Shown here one piece after another: positions 35,319 through 44,600 of a stretch of 64,000 bases of DNA (within the stretch, counting starts at the first letter, position 1; every line of letters begins with the position of its first letter). The notes under the pieces were generated by a model. That model saw nothing but the letters and a program-made list of their open reading frames with translations. It did not search any database and was not told the origin of the DNA. Source of the DNA: Akkermansia sp. (GTDB lineage: Bacteria > Verrucomicrobiota > Verrucomicrobiia > Verrucomicrobiales > Akkermansiaceae); NCBI GenBank assembly GCA_017435505.1, contig JAFSEZ010000022.1, positions 23,299 through 87,298 on the forward strand. Direction: 5' to 3'. The position numbers and the translations under genes were made by a program.

Positions 35319-36518
35319 TTACTTGATGAGCCCCAGCTCCTTGCCGGCGGTGGCAAAGGCAGCGATAGCGCGGTCAAGCTGCTCGGTGGTGTGAGCAGCG
35401 GAAATCTGCGTGCGGATACGGGCCTGTTCCTTGGGTACAACCGGGTAGAAGAAGCCCATGGCGTACACACCCAACTCGAGCAGGCGGTTGCTCATCTTCT
35501 GGGAGAGGGCAGCATCGCCAATCATCACAGGAACGATGGCGTGGCCGGCCCCGGCCAGCGTAAATCCGCATTCCTCCATACCCTTGCGGAAGTAGGCGGC
35601 GTTGCTCTGCACGCGCTCGACCAATTCGGTGGAGCTCTCCAAGATGTCCAGCACCTTGATGGTGGTGGCGGCGATGGCGGGCATCACGCTGTTGGAGAAC
35701 AGGTAGGGGCGGGATTTCTGGCGCAGCATGTCCACAATCTCCTTGCGGGCCGATACGTAGCCGCCGGAAGCGCCACCCAGAGCCTTACCGAAAGTACCGG
35801 TGGTGATGTCAATCTTGCCGAAAAGACCGCAGTGCTCGTGCGTACCGCGACCACGCTTGCCCAACACGCCCGTGGCGTGGGATTCGTCAAAGTGTACCAG
35901 AGCGCCGTACTTCTCGGCAAGCTCATGAATCTTGTCCAAGCTGGCCACAATGCCATCCATGGAGAACACGCCGTCCGTGGAAATCAGGATGGTGCGGGCA
36001 CCGGCAGCCTTAGCTTCCTGAAGCTTGGCTTCCAAGTCCTCCATATCGTTGTTCTTGTAGCGGTAGCGGGCAGCTTTGCACAGGCGCACACCGTCGATGA
36101 TGGAAGCGTGGTTCAACGAGTCGGAGATGATGGCATCTTCCTTGCTGAGCAGGGCTTCGAACAAGCCGCCGTTGGCATCAAAGCAGGAACCGAACAGGAT
36201 GGTATCTTCCGTGCCCAAGAAAGCGCTCAGGCGCTCTTCGAGTGTCTTGTGCAGGGTCTGGGTGCCACAGATGAAACGCACGGAGGCCATGCCATAACCC
36301 CAGCGATCAATGGCGTCCTTGGCGGCAGCTTCCAGCTCCGGGCTGTTGGCAAGGCCAAGGTAGTTGTTGGCGCACATGTTGATGACGCTGCTGCCATCCT
36401 TCAGACCCACCTCGGAGTACTGAGGGGTGGCAATGAAACGCTCTTCCTTAAACAGACCGGCAGCCTTCAGGTCAGCCAAGTCTGATACCAATCGGTTCTT
36501 AAAATCAATGTTGTACAT
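35319..36518 (-). CDS. kbl: Glycine C-acetyltransferase (2-amino-3-ketobutyrate CoA ligase)
   Basis: 399 residues from ATG 36518. PLP-dependent alpha-oxoamine synthase; close to E. coli Kbl over its whole length: [65 protein letters not shown] and the PLP lysine in [14 protein letters not shown]. It cleaves 2-amino-3-ketobutyrate to glycine and acetyl-CoA in threonine breakdown. Its usual partner, threonine dehydrogenase (tdh), is not next to it. The open frame extends about 104 codons upstream without homology and crosses the promoter, so that part is not coding. Confidence 0.95.
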   Translation of the reverse strand: MYNIDFKNRLVSDLADLKAAGLFKEERFIATPQYSEVGLKDGSSVINMCANNYLGLANSPELEAAAKDAIDRWGYGMASVRFICGTQTLHKTLEERLSAFLGTEDTILFGSCFDANGGLFEALLSKEDAIISDSLNHASIIDGVRLCKAARYRYKNNDMEDLEAKLQEAKAAGARTILISTDGVFSMDGIVASLDKIHELAEKYGALVHFDESHATGVLGKRGRGTHEHCGLFGKIDITTGTFGKALGGASGGYVSARKEIVDMLRQKSRPYLFSNSVMPAIAATTIKVLDILESSTELVERVQSNAAYFRKGMEECGFTLAGAGHAIVPVMIGDAALSQKMSNRLLELGVYAMGFFYPVVPKEQARIRTQISAAHTTEQLDRAIAAFATAGKELGLIK

Positions 36519-36554
36519 AACTCTCAAAAACGGGCTTGATACGAGTCCGCGGGA

Positions 36555-36583
36555 ATTGTAGTAGTCACATGCACACATGTCAA
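36555..36583 (-). promoter_or_regulatory. kbl promoter
   Basis: Minus strand TTGACA (36578-36583), 17-nt spacer, TACAAT (36555-36560); leader about 30 nt. Confidence 0.72.
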
Positions 36584-36604
36584 GCGCGATGTGCGCTAAA
36601 GACA

Positions 36605-36871
36605 GGGCAAACGCATGAGGATTATGACACATTTGCGTGATTTCAAATTGATCATTTATGGGAGCTAGCTGCCTTGCGTCAGATGTAAAGCGAAGCGATA
36701 AGCACACTTTGGCCTCGCCCCGCCTTGAAGGCGGGGGCGGCATGCGCAGATGCACCCCACCCCTTTTCTTGCGCGACAGCGCCCATTTTTTCAGTGTGAA
36801 ATATGAATTTTGCAATCGATATTCAAGCACCGGCAGCTATTTAAGCCATATCCCGCCTCATGCGTTTGCCC
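36605..36871. repeat. Non-coding block bounded by 16-bp inverted repeats
   Basis: GGGCAAACGCATGAGG (36605-36620) and its exact complement (36856-36871) bound ~235 bp without a gene. Inside is a GC hairpin (CCCCGCC-N5-GGCGGGG, 36718-36736). The right arm is the end of the dispersed repeat at 36797-36871. A decayed small mobile element is possible. Confidence 0.6.
36797..36871 (+). repeat. Dispersed 75-bp repeat, copy A
   Basis: Matches 50775-50849 in the same orientation at 66 of 75 positions. It lies upstream of the SRP RNA promoter. Confidence 0.85.
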
Positions 36872-36938
36872 GGGTGCCAATGACTTCTTAAAGAATGAGT
36901 TTGAATGAAAATGGTGCTTCACAGTCAGATTTTCCACT

Positions 36939-36966
36939 TGACGCTCAGGGTGTGATATGGCAGAAT
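36939..36966 (+). promoter_or_regulatory. SRP RNA promoter
   Basis: TTGACG (36939-36944), 16-nt spacer, CAGAAT (36961-36966); start of transcription expected near 36973. Confidence 0.6.
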
Positions 36967-36969
36967 GGC

Positions 36970-37079
36970 TGCGCCGTCGGGGTCGCCCGGAGGTGCAGCT
37001 GGAAAACCCCGCCAGGACCGAGAGGTAGCAACGGTATTCAGACTGCACTTGTCGGGAGTGGCTCCGGCGGCACTTTTTT
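36970..37079 (+). ncRNA. ffs: Signal recognition particle RNA (small bacterial type)
   Basis: The conserved apical domain is readable: CTGGAA, CCCCGCCAGGACCGAGAGG (37007-37025), TAGCAACGG, then TTCAG. This is the two-loop structure that binds Ffh, with the GNRA-type tetraloop GAGA. The flanks pair into a long stem (GTGCAG with CTGCAC, and weaker pairing outside it), and the RNA ends at a six-T run (37074-37079). The ends are approximate. Confidence 0.85.
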
Positions 37080-37114
37080 GGATTGATAAAGCCATAGATG
37101 CTCAAAATTCAAGC

Positions 37115-37144
37115 TTGAAAAGCGGGGGAGGCGTGTGTTATGAT
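37115..37144 (+). promoter_or_regulatory. Promoter of small exported protein gene
   Basis: TTGAAA (37115-37120), 18-nt spacer, TATGAT (37139-37144), 12 nt to ATG at 37157. Confidence 0.5.
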
Positions 37145-37156
37145 GGCGGCACGCTT

Positions 37157-37678
37157 ATGAAACTGAGAACTTTATTTGCTGCATGGATGCTGGGTCTTTT
37201 CTGCCTGGTGAGTGCCCCTGTGATGGCGCAGGACGAGGCTACTGAAGAAAAGACGGAGGAGACAGCCGCCGCAGAGGAGGAGACTCCCAAGGTGGATAAG
37301 AAGCGCCAATCTGCCTTGGCCGGTTGGGTGAAAAAAGAATTGGTGGTGGCCAAGAAGGCAGCAGCCATGGTGAAAAAGGCAGCCAAAAAGCCCGCTGAAG
37401 CGGAAAAGATGGCTAAAAAGCTGGAAAAGATGGCAGAGCCATACTTGGTATTGTATGGTCCCGGAGCCAAGGCAGATGCCACCGTGACTGAGCGCAAATT
37501 GACAGTAGATGAAATCACAGAGGCTCAGAAACCCTTTGCCAAACAGCGCGCCATTGTTCTTAAGAATCTGGAGAAATATATGGATGACTACGCAGATGCC
37601 GCTGAGCGTTCATACGATAAAGCCCCGGAGGAATTCGTGCCGGCTGTGCAGGTATTCATCAAGATGATGACGGACTAG
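37157..37678 (+). CDS. Small exported Lys/Ala/Glu-rich protein, unknown function
   Basis: 173 residues with a signal peptide (TLFAAWMLGLFCLVSAPVMA). The mature part begins with an acidic stretch (DEATEEKTEETAAAEEE) and then lysine/alanine-rich helices (VAKKAAAMVKKAAKKPAEAE), probably coiled. No family recognised. Single gene with its own promoter, between SRP RNA and a convergent helicase gene; a stem-loop terminator follows. Confidence 0.7.
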   Translation: MKLRTLFAAWMLGLFCLVSAPVMAQDEATEEKTEETAAAEEETPKVDKKRQSALAGWVKKELVVAKKAAAMVKKAAKKPAEAEKMAKKLEKMAEPYLVLYGPGAKADATVTERKLTVDEITEAQKPFAKQRAIVLKNLEKYMDDYADAAERSYDKAPEEFVPAVQVFIKMMTD

Positions 37679-37701
37679 TCCCTTGCGACAACTTGATTGT
37701 G

Positions 37702-37735
37702 GCTGCTGTGCGGGGAACTGCGCAGCAGCTTTGTT
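37702..37735 (+). terminator. Stem-loop after small exported protein gene
   Basis: GCTGCTG (37702-37708) pairs with CAGCAGC (37723-37729), followed by TTTGTT. Confidence 0.6.
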
Positions 37736-40388
37736 ATACCCCGGTACCTACAATATCGAGCAACTCCTGCGGGTTCAGGTGGCAGAGCAGGGATTCCAGT
37801 CCCCCGGCCAGGAGCGCATCTGCCATGGCACGTTTGCGGGTGAGCATGTTGTGGATATTTTGCTCGATGGTGCCGCGGCAGATGAGGGGGTGTACCAGCA
37901 CATGTTTTGTCTGGCCGATGCGGTAGGCGCGGTCGCTTGCTTGGTTTTCGATGGCGGGGTTCCACCAGCGGTCGAAGTGGATGACGTGGGAGGCGCGGGT
38001 GAGGTTGAGTCCCGTACCGGCCGCTTTGAGGGAGAGGATGAAGAAGGGCGGGCCGCCGGGCTGTTGGAATTGGCTCACGAGTTGTTGGCGCTCTGCAATG
38101 GGGGTGCCGCCGTGCAGCATCAATCCCGGTGTACCGAAAATATCTGCCAGCACATCGTGCAGAGCCGGCATGATGCTGCGGTATTGGGTGAACACCAGAC
38201 AAGCATCTCCGGCGGCAGCAATTTGGCGGGCGAGCTGTGCCAGACGCTCCATTTTTCCACTTCGGGCAGGGTCGTAAAACTCCTCTCCCAAGTACTGGGC
38301 GGGATGGTTGCAGATTTGCTTGAGGCGGCTGAGGATGGGCAGTACGAGCGTGAGGCGTGTTTGCGGGTCGGGTTCCGTGACTACGGCTCGCAGGTGCTCT
38401 ACCTCGTGGGTATAGAGCCGCGTTTGCTCCGGGGTGAGCAGGCAATAGGCGGCTTGCTCGCTGCGGGGCGGCAGCTCCGGCAGCAGGGCGGGGTCACTCT
38501 TGAGCCGCCGGAGCATGAAGGGGCGCACCAGCCGCTTCAGCGGAGCATAGTCGGTACCCAAGCCACGTACCATGGCGTTGAACTCTTTTTCGCTGCCCAG
38601 CAAACCGGGTGTCAGGAACTCGAACAAGCTCCGCAGCTCGGAGAGGGAATTCTCCACCGGTGTGCCGGAAAGCGCCACGCGCCGCGGGGAGGAAAGCTGC
38701 GCTACCGCGCGGCTGCGTTGCGAATCCGCATTTTTGATGGCCTGTGCCTCATCCAGCACCACGGCGGGGAAGGTACAAAGCTGTAGCAACTCGTTGCGGG
38801 TGACCATGCCATAGGTGGTGAGTGCCACATGCCCCCGCCGCAGCAACCAAGCGGGGTTGGTGCGCAGGTAGTGTTCGTCGGAAGCAGAGAGGGCATAGGG
38901 GTGCAGCACCTGCACGCGCAGTTGCGGGGCGAAGCGGCGCAGTTCCTCCTGCCAGTTTTCCAGCAGCGAGGTCGGCGCTACGATGAGAGCCGCCCCGGTA
39001 TCCAGCACCCCGCTTTGGTGCAGGTGAGCCAGCCAAGCGATGATTTGGAGGGTCTTGCCCAGCCCCATATCATCTGCCAGGCAAGCGCCAAAACCTGTTT
39101 CGGTGACTCCCAGCAGGAAGCGTACCCCCTCCCGCTGGTAGGGGCGCAGGGTGGCATCCAGCGCCGGGGGAAGCTGCAAAGCGGGGGCTGCGAGAGAAAG
39201 TGAGCTGAGAGCCCGCGCCAGTTGCTCTCCCGGCACCACCCGCACCCCCTCCTCCGGTGGGGGAAGCAGGGGTAAGGCGGTGCTGCGGTGCCCCAGCAGG
39301 TAGCGCAGGCCCGCGATGAGCGGGATGCCCCCGGCGGCCATGCGGCTTGCCTGCCGCCAGGTGTCGAGCAAGCGCTGCAATTTTTCCTTGTCCAGCCGAA
39401 TCCAATCCCCGCGAAAACGCACCAAGCCATCATCCCCCGCCAGCAGGGCGGCCAGTTCCTCCTCGCTCAGATAATGCCCCCCCAGCGCCACGCGGGGGAT
39501 AAAGCGCAGCAGCGAGCCTACGTTGAGAGAGGGGGCACCATCTGCCTTGGAGTGCGAGGAATCGGCAGCTTCCAGTGCTACCTCCAGCTCGGCGCGGGGA
39601 GGCAGCGTGCGCCACAGGTTTACCATGCGTGTCTCTATCCCTGCGTTTTCCAACGCGGGGATGCACTCTAAAAAGCGGTAAGCGTGGCGTGCGCTCCAAG
39701 CGCAAGCCCGGTAAACCTCTCCTGAATCGATAAGTTGGCGCAGAAACTCATGCGCCGCAGCTGCGTGTTGCAGCGGTTGCAGTAGGGAGAGTAGCGCACT
39801 ATGGGTATCATCTGCCAGGAGTTGGGGTGCCATGCCCAGTGGCGCGTGGCGTGCACTGCCATCCTGCCCGGCTTTGTGAACAAAGGTGGCCAAGAAGGCA
39901 AAGGGTGCACTCTCGGCGTTGTCTCCGGCGTTTTCTGCCAAATGAAAACAGAGTTTGCCCAATTGTTGCCAGCCCTCGCCCAGGCGGTTGAGCCATTCTT
40001 CCGGGCTCAATCCGGCGCGTGCTGCCATCTCCAGCAGGGCAGGATGCAGCGTGTCAAACCACTCCGCCAAGCGTCCCGCCGATACACTGCCGCCATAGAG
40101 AGGGGGCATGCTCTCCAGCCATGCGGTGATTTCTGTCGGGGTAAGCGGTGGCAGAGCATCCACCACGTCTCCACGGCGGCGGGTTCGCAGCCAGTGCATG
40201 AGCCGCAGGCGCGCTTTCTCACGCAGCCACGCCAGCAAGGGGGAGGCCCCTGCCGGGAGACCATGCTGCACCAAATCCAGCATGCCGCGTCCTGCAGAGG
40301 CAGAGAATGCTCGCTCCAGGCGTGGCAAAGCACCGGCAGGGCATAGGCGCAGCCCGCCTTCTTCATCTGCCACGAGGGAGATTATCAT
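37734..40388 (-). CDS. SNF2-family DNA helicase/translocase
   Basis: 884 residues. The C-terminal ~470 residues carry all SNF2 motifs: DDMGLGKTLQIIAWL (I), IVAPTSLLENW (Ia), LDEAQAIKN (II), LSGTPVENSLSEL (III), CLVFTQYRS (IV), LKAAGTGLNLTRASHVIHFDRWWNPA (V) and QASDRAYRIGQTK (VI). The first ~410 residues are a helical region with no clear family match, as in bacterial SNF2 proteins that remodel transcription complexes (RapA-like). No SWIM zinc motif is visible at the N-terminus. The thioredoxin-like gene is 33 nt upstream on the same strand, so the two are likely cotranscribed. Confidence 0.9.
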   Translation of the reverse strand: MIISLVADEEGGLRLCPAGALPRLERAFSASAGRGMLDLVQHGLPAGASPLLAWLREKARLRLMHWLRTRRRGDVVDALPPLTPTEITAWLESMPPLYGGSVSAGRLAEWFDTLHPALLEMAARAGLSPEEWLNRLGEGWQQLGKLCFHLAENAGDNAESAPFAFLATFVHKAGQDGSARHAPLGMAPQLLADDTHSALLSLLQPLQHAAAAHEFLRQLIDSGEVYRACAWSARHAYRFLECIPALENAGIETRMVNLWRTLPPRAELEVALEAADSSHSKADGAPSLNVGSLLRFIPRVALGGHYLSEEELAALLAGDDGLVRFRGDWIRLDKEKLQRLLDTWRQASRMAAGGIPLIAGLRYLLGHRSTALPLLPPPEEGVRVVPGEQLARALSSLSLAAPALQLPPALDATLRPYQREGVRFLLGVTETGFGACLADDMGLGKTLQIIAWLAHLHQSGVLDTGAALIVAPTSLLENWQEELRRFAPQLRVQVLHPYALSASDEHYLRTNPAWLLRRGHVALTTYGMVTRNELLQLCTFPAVVLDEAQAIKNADSQRSRAVAQLSSPRRVALSGTPVENSLSELRSLFEFLTPGLLGSEKEFNAMVRGLGTDYAPLKRLVRPFMLRRLKSDPALLPELPPRSEQAAYCLLTPEQTRLYTHEVEHLRAVVTEPDPQTRLTLVLPILSRLKQICNHPAQYLGEEFYDPARSGKMERLAQLARQIAAAGDACLVFTQYRSIMPALHDVLADIFGTPGLMLHGGTPIAERQQLVSQFQQPGGPPFFILSLKAAGTGLNLTRASHVIHFDRWWNPAIENQASDRAYRIGQTKHVLVHPLICRGTIEQNIHNMLTRKRAMADALLAGGLESLLCHLNPQELLDIVGTGV

Positions 40389-40421
40389 AAGGAGATGGTA
40401 ACTTGTGACCGGCGGGTGAGC

Positions 40422-41375
40422 TCAGGGCTTGGGCTGCAGGTGGGGCAGCACATGCTGCTCCAGGAAATCCACATCGCGCTTGGCCTTTTGCCCGGCGCGG
40501 CTTTCGGGGTCAATGTCAATCGCTTGGCGCATGCAGTTGAGTTGGTTTTCATAGTCGCGCAGCAGAGCATAGCCATCTGCTTTGCACAACACCGCCTTTT
40601 GGCGGGCTTCCGGCACCAAATTCGGCTGTGCCAAGTAGGCATCTAACTGCGCGATGGAATCTTTCACTTCTGCTGCTGATAATTTGCCCGCAAAGGTGGA
40701 GGTGAGAGCCCGCAAATCATTCAGCTGGCGCACGCGACGCCCCGTGATATCTATCTTGCCGCGGTAGCCCAGCGTATCTTCCGTATCCAATGCCGTGATT
40801 TCGCCAATCACATCGGCATATTTATCGCGGCATTCGGCCGGCAGTAGTTCCAGGGCAGCTGCCAGCGCCTTGGCCTTCTCCATGCCTTGCAACGTGGCCG
40901 CGCGTTGCAGGGCTTTATCCCGCGCATCCTTCGCTTTCAGCGCTTCCTCCACCAGGGGGATGTATGCTGCCGGGCTCGGACGTGTGCCGCGTATCACCCC
41001 AAAGGGTAAGCCCTGCCCATCCAACAGCACAACTGCCGGCAATGCTTCCAATGCGTAGGAAGCCAGTAAATTTTCCCGGCGTTCCCATTCCTCCGGGCTT
41101 ATTTGTTCCTTCAGTGCAGGAGTACGCGGAAAATCCACCTCTACCAATACCAGCTTATCTCCCAGTGCCTTCTCAAACTCCGGTGTCTCCATGATTTTAT
41201 CCCGCAGGTGGATGCAGGCCGTACACCAGTCCGTACCCGTAAAATCCAGCACGATGCTCCGGCCATCATTCCCGATAGCCTTCAATGCAGCTTCTGTGGT
41301 GGGGTACTCCGGCAGGGCCAAGGCACTACCGGCCAGAAAACTCAAAACGGCGGCTGAAAGAAAGCGATGTATCAT
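40422..41375 (-). CDS. Exported thioredoxin-like protein with C-terminal helical region
   Basis: 317 residues from ATG 41375. Signal peptide (FLSAAVLSFLAGSALA), then a thioredoxin fold with active site WCTAC (normal thioredoxin: WCGPC) in LDFTGTDWCTACIHLR, and the cis-Pro region ALPAVVLLDGQG. The last ~170 residues are alpha-helical with TPR-like character. Likely a periplasmic disulfide/thiol protein of the Thioredoxin_7/DUF255-like type; partner unknown. The helicase gene follows after 33 nt. Confidence 0.82.
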   Translation of the reverse strand: MIHRFLSAAVLSFLAGSALALPEYPTTEAALKAIGNDGRSIVLDFTGTDWCTACIHLRDKIMETPEFEKALGDKLVLVEVDFPRTPALKEQISPEEWERRENLLASYALEALPAVVLLDGQGLPFGVIRGTRPSPAAYIPLVEEALKAKDARDKALQRAATLQGMEKAKALAAALELLPAECRDKYADVIGEITALDTEDTLGYRGKIDITGRRVRQLNDLRALTSTFAGKLSAAEVKDSIAQLDAYLAQPNLVPEARQKAVLCKADGYALLRDYENQLNCMRQAIDIDPESRAGQKAKRDVDFLEQHVLPHLQPKP

Positions 41376-41382
41376 ACCCACC

Positions 41383-41411
41383 ATACTGCCACGCGCGTGG
41401 GTGCGTGTCAA
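41383..41411 (-). promoter_or_regulatory. Promoter of thioredoxin-like gene, leaderless
   Basis: Minus strand TTGACA (41406-41411), 17-nt spacer, CAGTAT (41383-41388), 7 nt to ATG at 41375. Confidence 0.6.
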
Positions 41412-41594
41412 GATGGAATTGCGCATGGTCATGCCGTGTGGGCTGTTTGGGGGCTGAGAGATATTCGGTTGCTAGAGCTGACTATAGCTTTATATGACAA
41501 AATATTATTTTTTACAACCGACACACAATCAACAAGAAACATGTTTTATCCATGATAGATTACATCAGAAAATTACATATTTGCATGAGTGCTC

Positions 41595-41622
41595 TTGACA
41601 AGGTTTGGAAAAGGAGTAGGAT
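41595..41622 (+). promoter_or_regulatory. Promoter of giant PEP-CTERM gene
   Basis: TTGACA (41595-41600), 16-nt spacer, TAGGAT (41617-41622); leader of about 35 nt. Confidence 0.6.
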
Positions 41623-41663
41623 TGTGAGGCTTTTAGGCATATCAAAGTTTCCCACAGAAAGCA

Positions 41664-44600
41664 ATGAAACTACATCTCCACAGAACTCTGTATAAATGGC
41701 TTATGGCTATAGCAGGGATGGCTGCCACAACCGTTGCGCAGCCCTTGGATGTGAACCATGTGGCAGCGGTGTACGTGGGTGCAGATGGCTTGACCGCACA
41801 GGGGCCCACGGTAGTGGAACGTGATAGTATTTTTTTATTGGGATATGTCTATACGTGGACAGCGTATGGGTCATACAACCAAGCCATGTGGAAAACGTCG
41901 AATGGGTTGGGTTCCCGCGATGCCAGCTATTGGGTCAGCGCGGTGGATGATACAGGCTTCACGTATGACGAAGCATCACCCGGGTTGGCCGGGCAGGAGC
42001 TTGAGCAAATCAACGTAGAGGAGGGAGAATCTCTGTATTTAGGCGGCAGCAACAAGGAATACAACGGCACGATTCATGTGGTGGCGAGTGCTGCGGCTGG
42101 GGATAAAGCCATTGTAGGCACTTATTTGACCACCGCCGCCACCTATGATTTTGGGAACCTGACGGGCAGTGGAGATTTGTTGTTGCAGGCGACCAACACG
42201 AGCGGCGAGACTGTGTTCAAGTTTGGTGGGGCAGATACCGCCAACTGGTTTTCCGGGCGCATCTACCAAAGCTCCAACGGGGGTACGGTGAGCCTGCATA
42301 TATCCGGTGAGCATTGGCAGAATACTGTCTTTGATTTTACACACAGCGCCGCGCTGAGCAACAGCCCGGTGGATACGACAGGCAGCGCCCCGCAGGATAT
42401 TAACCTGGTGCTCACCGGCAACACCCGCATCAAAGGCTTGGATCAGGGGGATGCAGCCGGCGATGTGCTGGTGGAAAACAACATCGGCGCGGACTACACC
42501 CTTACGCTGGGCACGCAGGATGCTGATTCGGACTACAGCTACGGTGGCCGCTTGGCCGCCGGGTTGAATGTGGTGAAAATCGGCAGCAACCGCCAAACCA
42601 TCGAAGATAACGGATCCTCCAGCTCACTGACCAATGTGTATGTGCAGGGTGGTATCTTGGATTTTGACCGCGATTTGCACGTCACGCACCTGGAATTGCT
42701 GGCGGGTGAGCTGCAAACGGTGGATACCACCACCGTGGGCACCGCCACCCTCTCCGCCGGCTCTACCTGGGATATTGCCGGCACCGCCACCCTTACGGAA
42801 TTGCAGTTGGCGGGCTTGGGTGGTGGCAAAACGGTGAACTTGACCGGCAGCGGCAGCCTGAGCATCAGCGAGGCATTTGTGTACGATGGCGCCGTGCCTG
42901 CCGCAAGCAACCCGTGGTTCACCTTGGATGGTGCGAGCCTCAACTTCGGCAGCGATATTACCCTGAATGGCTGGCAGCTCACGGGAGACACCGCCACCCT
43001 GACCTTTGCCACACTGAGCAACGCGGCATCTCTGAGCCAGAGCAGCGGCAGCGGTATTTACCTCAACACAGTAGATGGCTATGCCTACAATGGTACCCTG
43101 CGCACAGAGGGCAACACCGTCTACATCGACCTTGTGAAGGATGAGTGGCCGCCTGTCATCGACCCCGCCGTGGGCTATATATGGAGTGGCGAGCCTAGCG
43201 GCACCACCCCTGCAGAGCACCGTGGCATGGTGCTGGGCAATGTATGGCGCAGCGATGGCAGCAACGAGAACACCGGTTGGCACGAGCAGAGCTATGGCGC
43301 GGGACCCGGTGTGTATGTGGATGGCTACCAAGTGAATTTCGGTGATACAAACTACCACGGCGATACCGTAGGAGCAGAGGGGCGCGTGGTGCTCATTGAA
43401 GGGCAGGTGGCACCCGGCATCATCCACGTGACTGCCGATGAGAACCTGGGCATCGTGAGCAACGGCGGCGAGGCACGCCTGAAATTCGGCTACGCCCTGG
43501 ATGCTACCGATGGCTTAATCACCATCACCGACTACGTGGCGGCAGATGGCAGCACCACACCCACCAAGATTGTGAAAGATGGCGAAGCCATGCTGGTGCT
43601 GGGTTCCTACAACACCTTCACCGGGGGCATTGAGGTGAACCAAGGCAGCCTTTACCTGGCAGCCGTGGGTGCCGCCGGGCAGGGAACCATCACGGTGCAT
43701 ACGGACAACACCTGGGATTTGCCGCTTTGGCAAAGCAACAAGACCGACGACCAAAGCGATGATGGTCAATGGATTTCCCGCTCCGTTACCGGCACGGAAA
43801 TCATGGTGTGCTACCTGCACGAAACAGGTCACACCTCCGGCTACCGCTCTCCCTCCATCACCAACGATATTGTGATGACGGATCAAGATCCGACCAAGGC
43901 CGGGCAGCTCACCATTTCCTTCTCCACGGCAGCCTACACGCACGCCGGCACACAAAACCACGAGAATCTGCCGCGCCACTGGCGCCACCTGACACTCAGC
44001 GGTGCCTTGGTCGGCACGGGTCAAAAGGAAGACAAACTCATTCTCACCGGCTATTGCTCTACCTGGGGCGGCTATCATGATTCCTCCTACATCACCTCCA
44101 TTCTCCTCAACGAAAATACCAAGAGCAGCGCAGGGGTGGTGAGCACATTCAACGGCACGGTAGAGCTCAAAAACACCATCAACACCTCACCCCTGCGTTC
44201 CAACTGTACAGACCAGCGCACAGCCGGCACGGTGCAGGTGATGTTGCAGGATAACAAGCTGCAACATGCCCTCATGGATTTGACCCGCGAGAGCGTGGTG
44301 ATGGATAGCACGCTTCTCACCGGCGCACCTCTCACGCAAGACAACGGCAAAACACGCCAGACCTATGCCAACATCATGGTGCTGACCGGTCATGTGGGGC
44401 TCCGCGGTCTCAAGGCAGATTTCCAGGGCTCCGGCTACATTTATATTGATGAGAATGGTGATGCCATCGGGACGGGTCAGTTCGAGACGCTTGCCCAACA
44501 TGAAGAAGTATGGCATGTGCGCACCGTGGTGAACGCCACCACCAACCTGACTATTGGTGAAAAAGAGGATGATGCCAACGCCGTGTATGTGTACTCCGGC

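Noticed and set aside
36519..36830. 104-codon N-terminal extension of kbl
   Set aside because: No similarity to Kbl, crosses the kbl promoter and the non-coding repeat block; E. coli-like length is reached from 36518.
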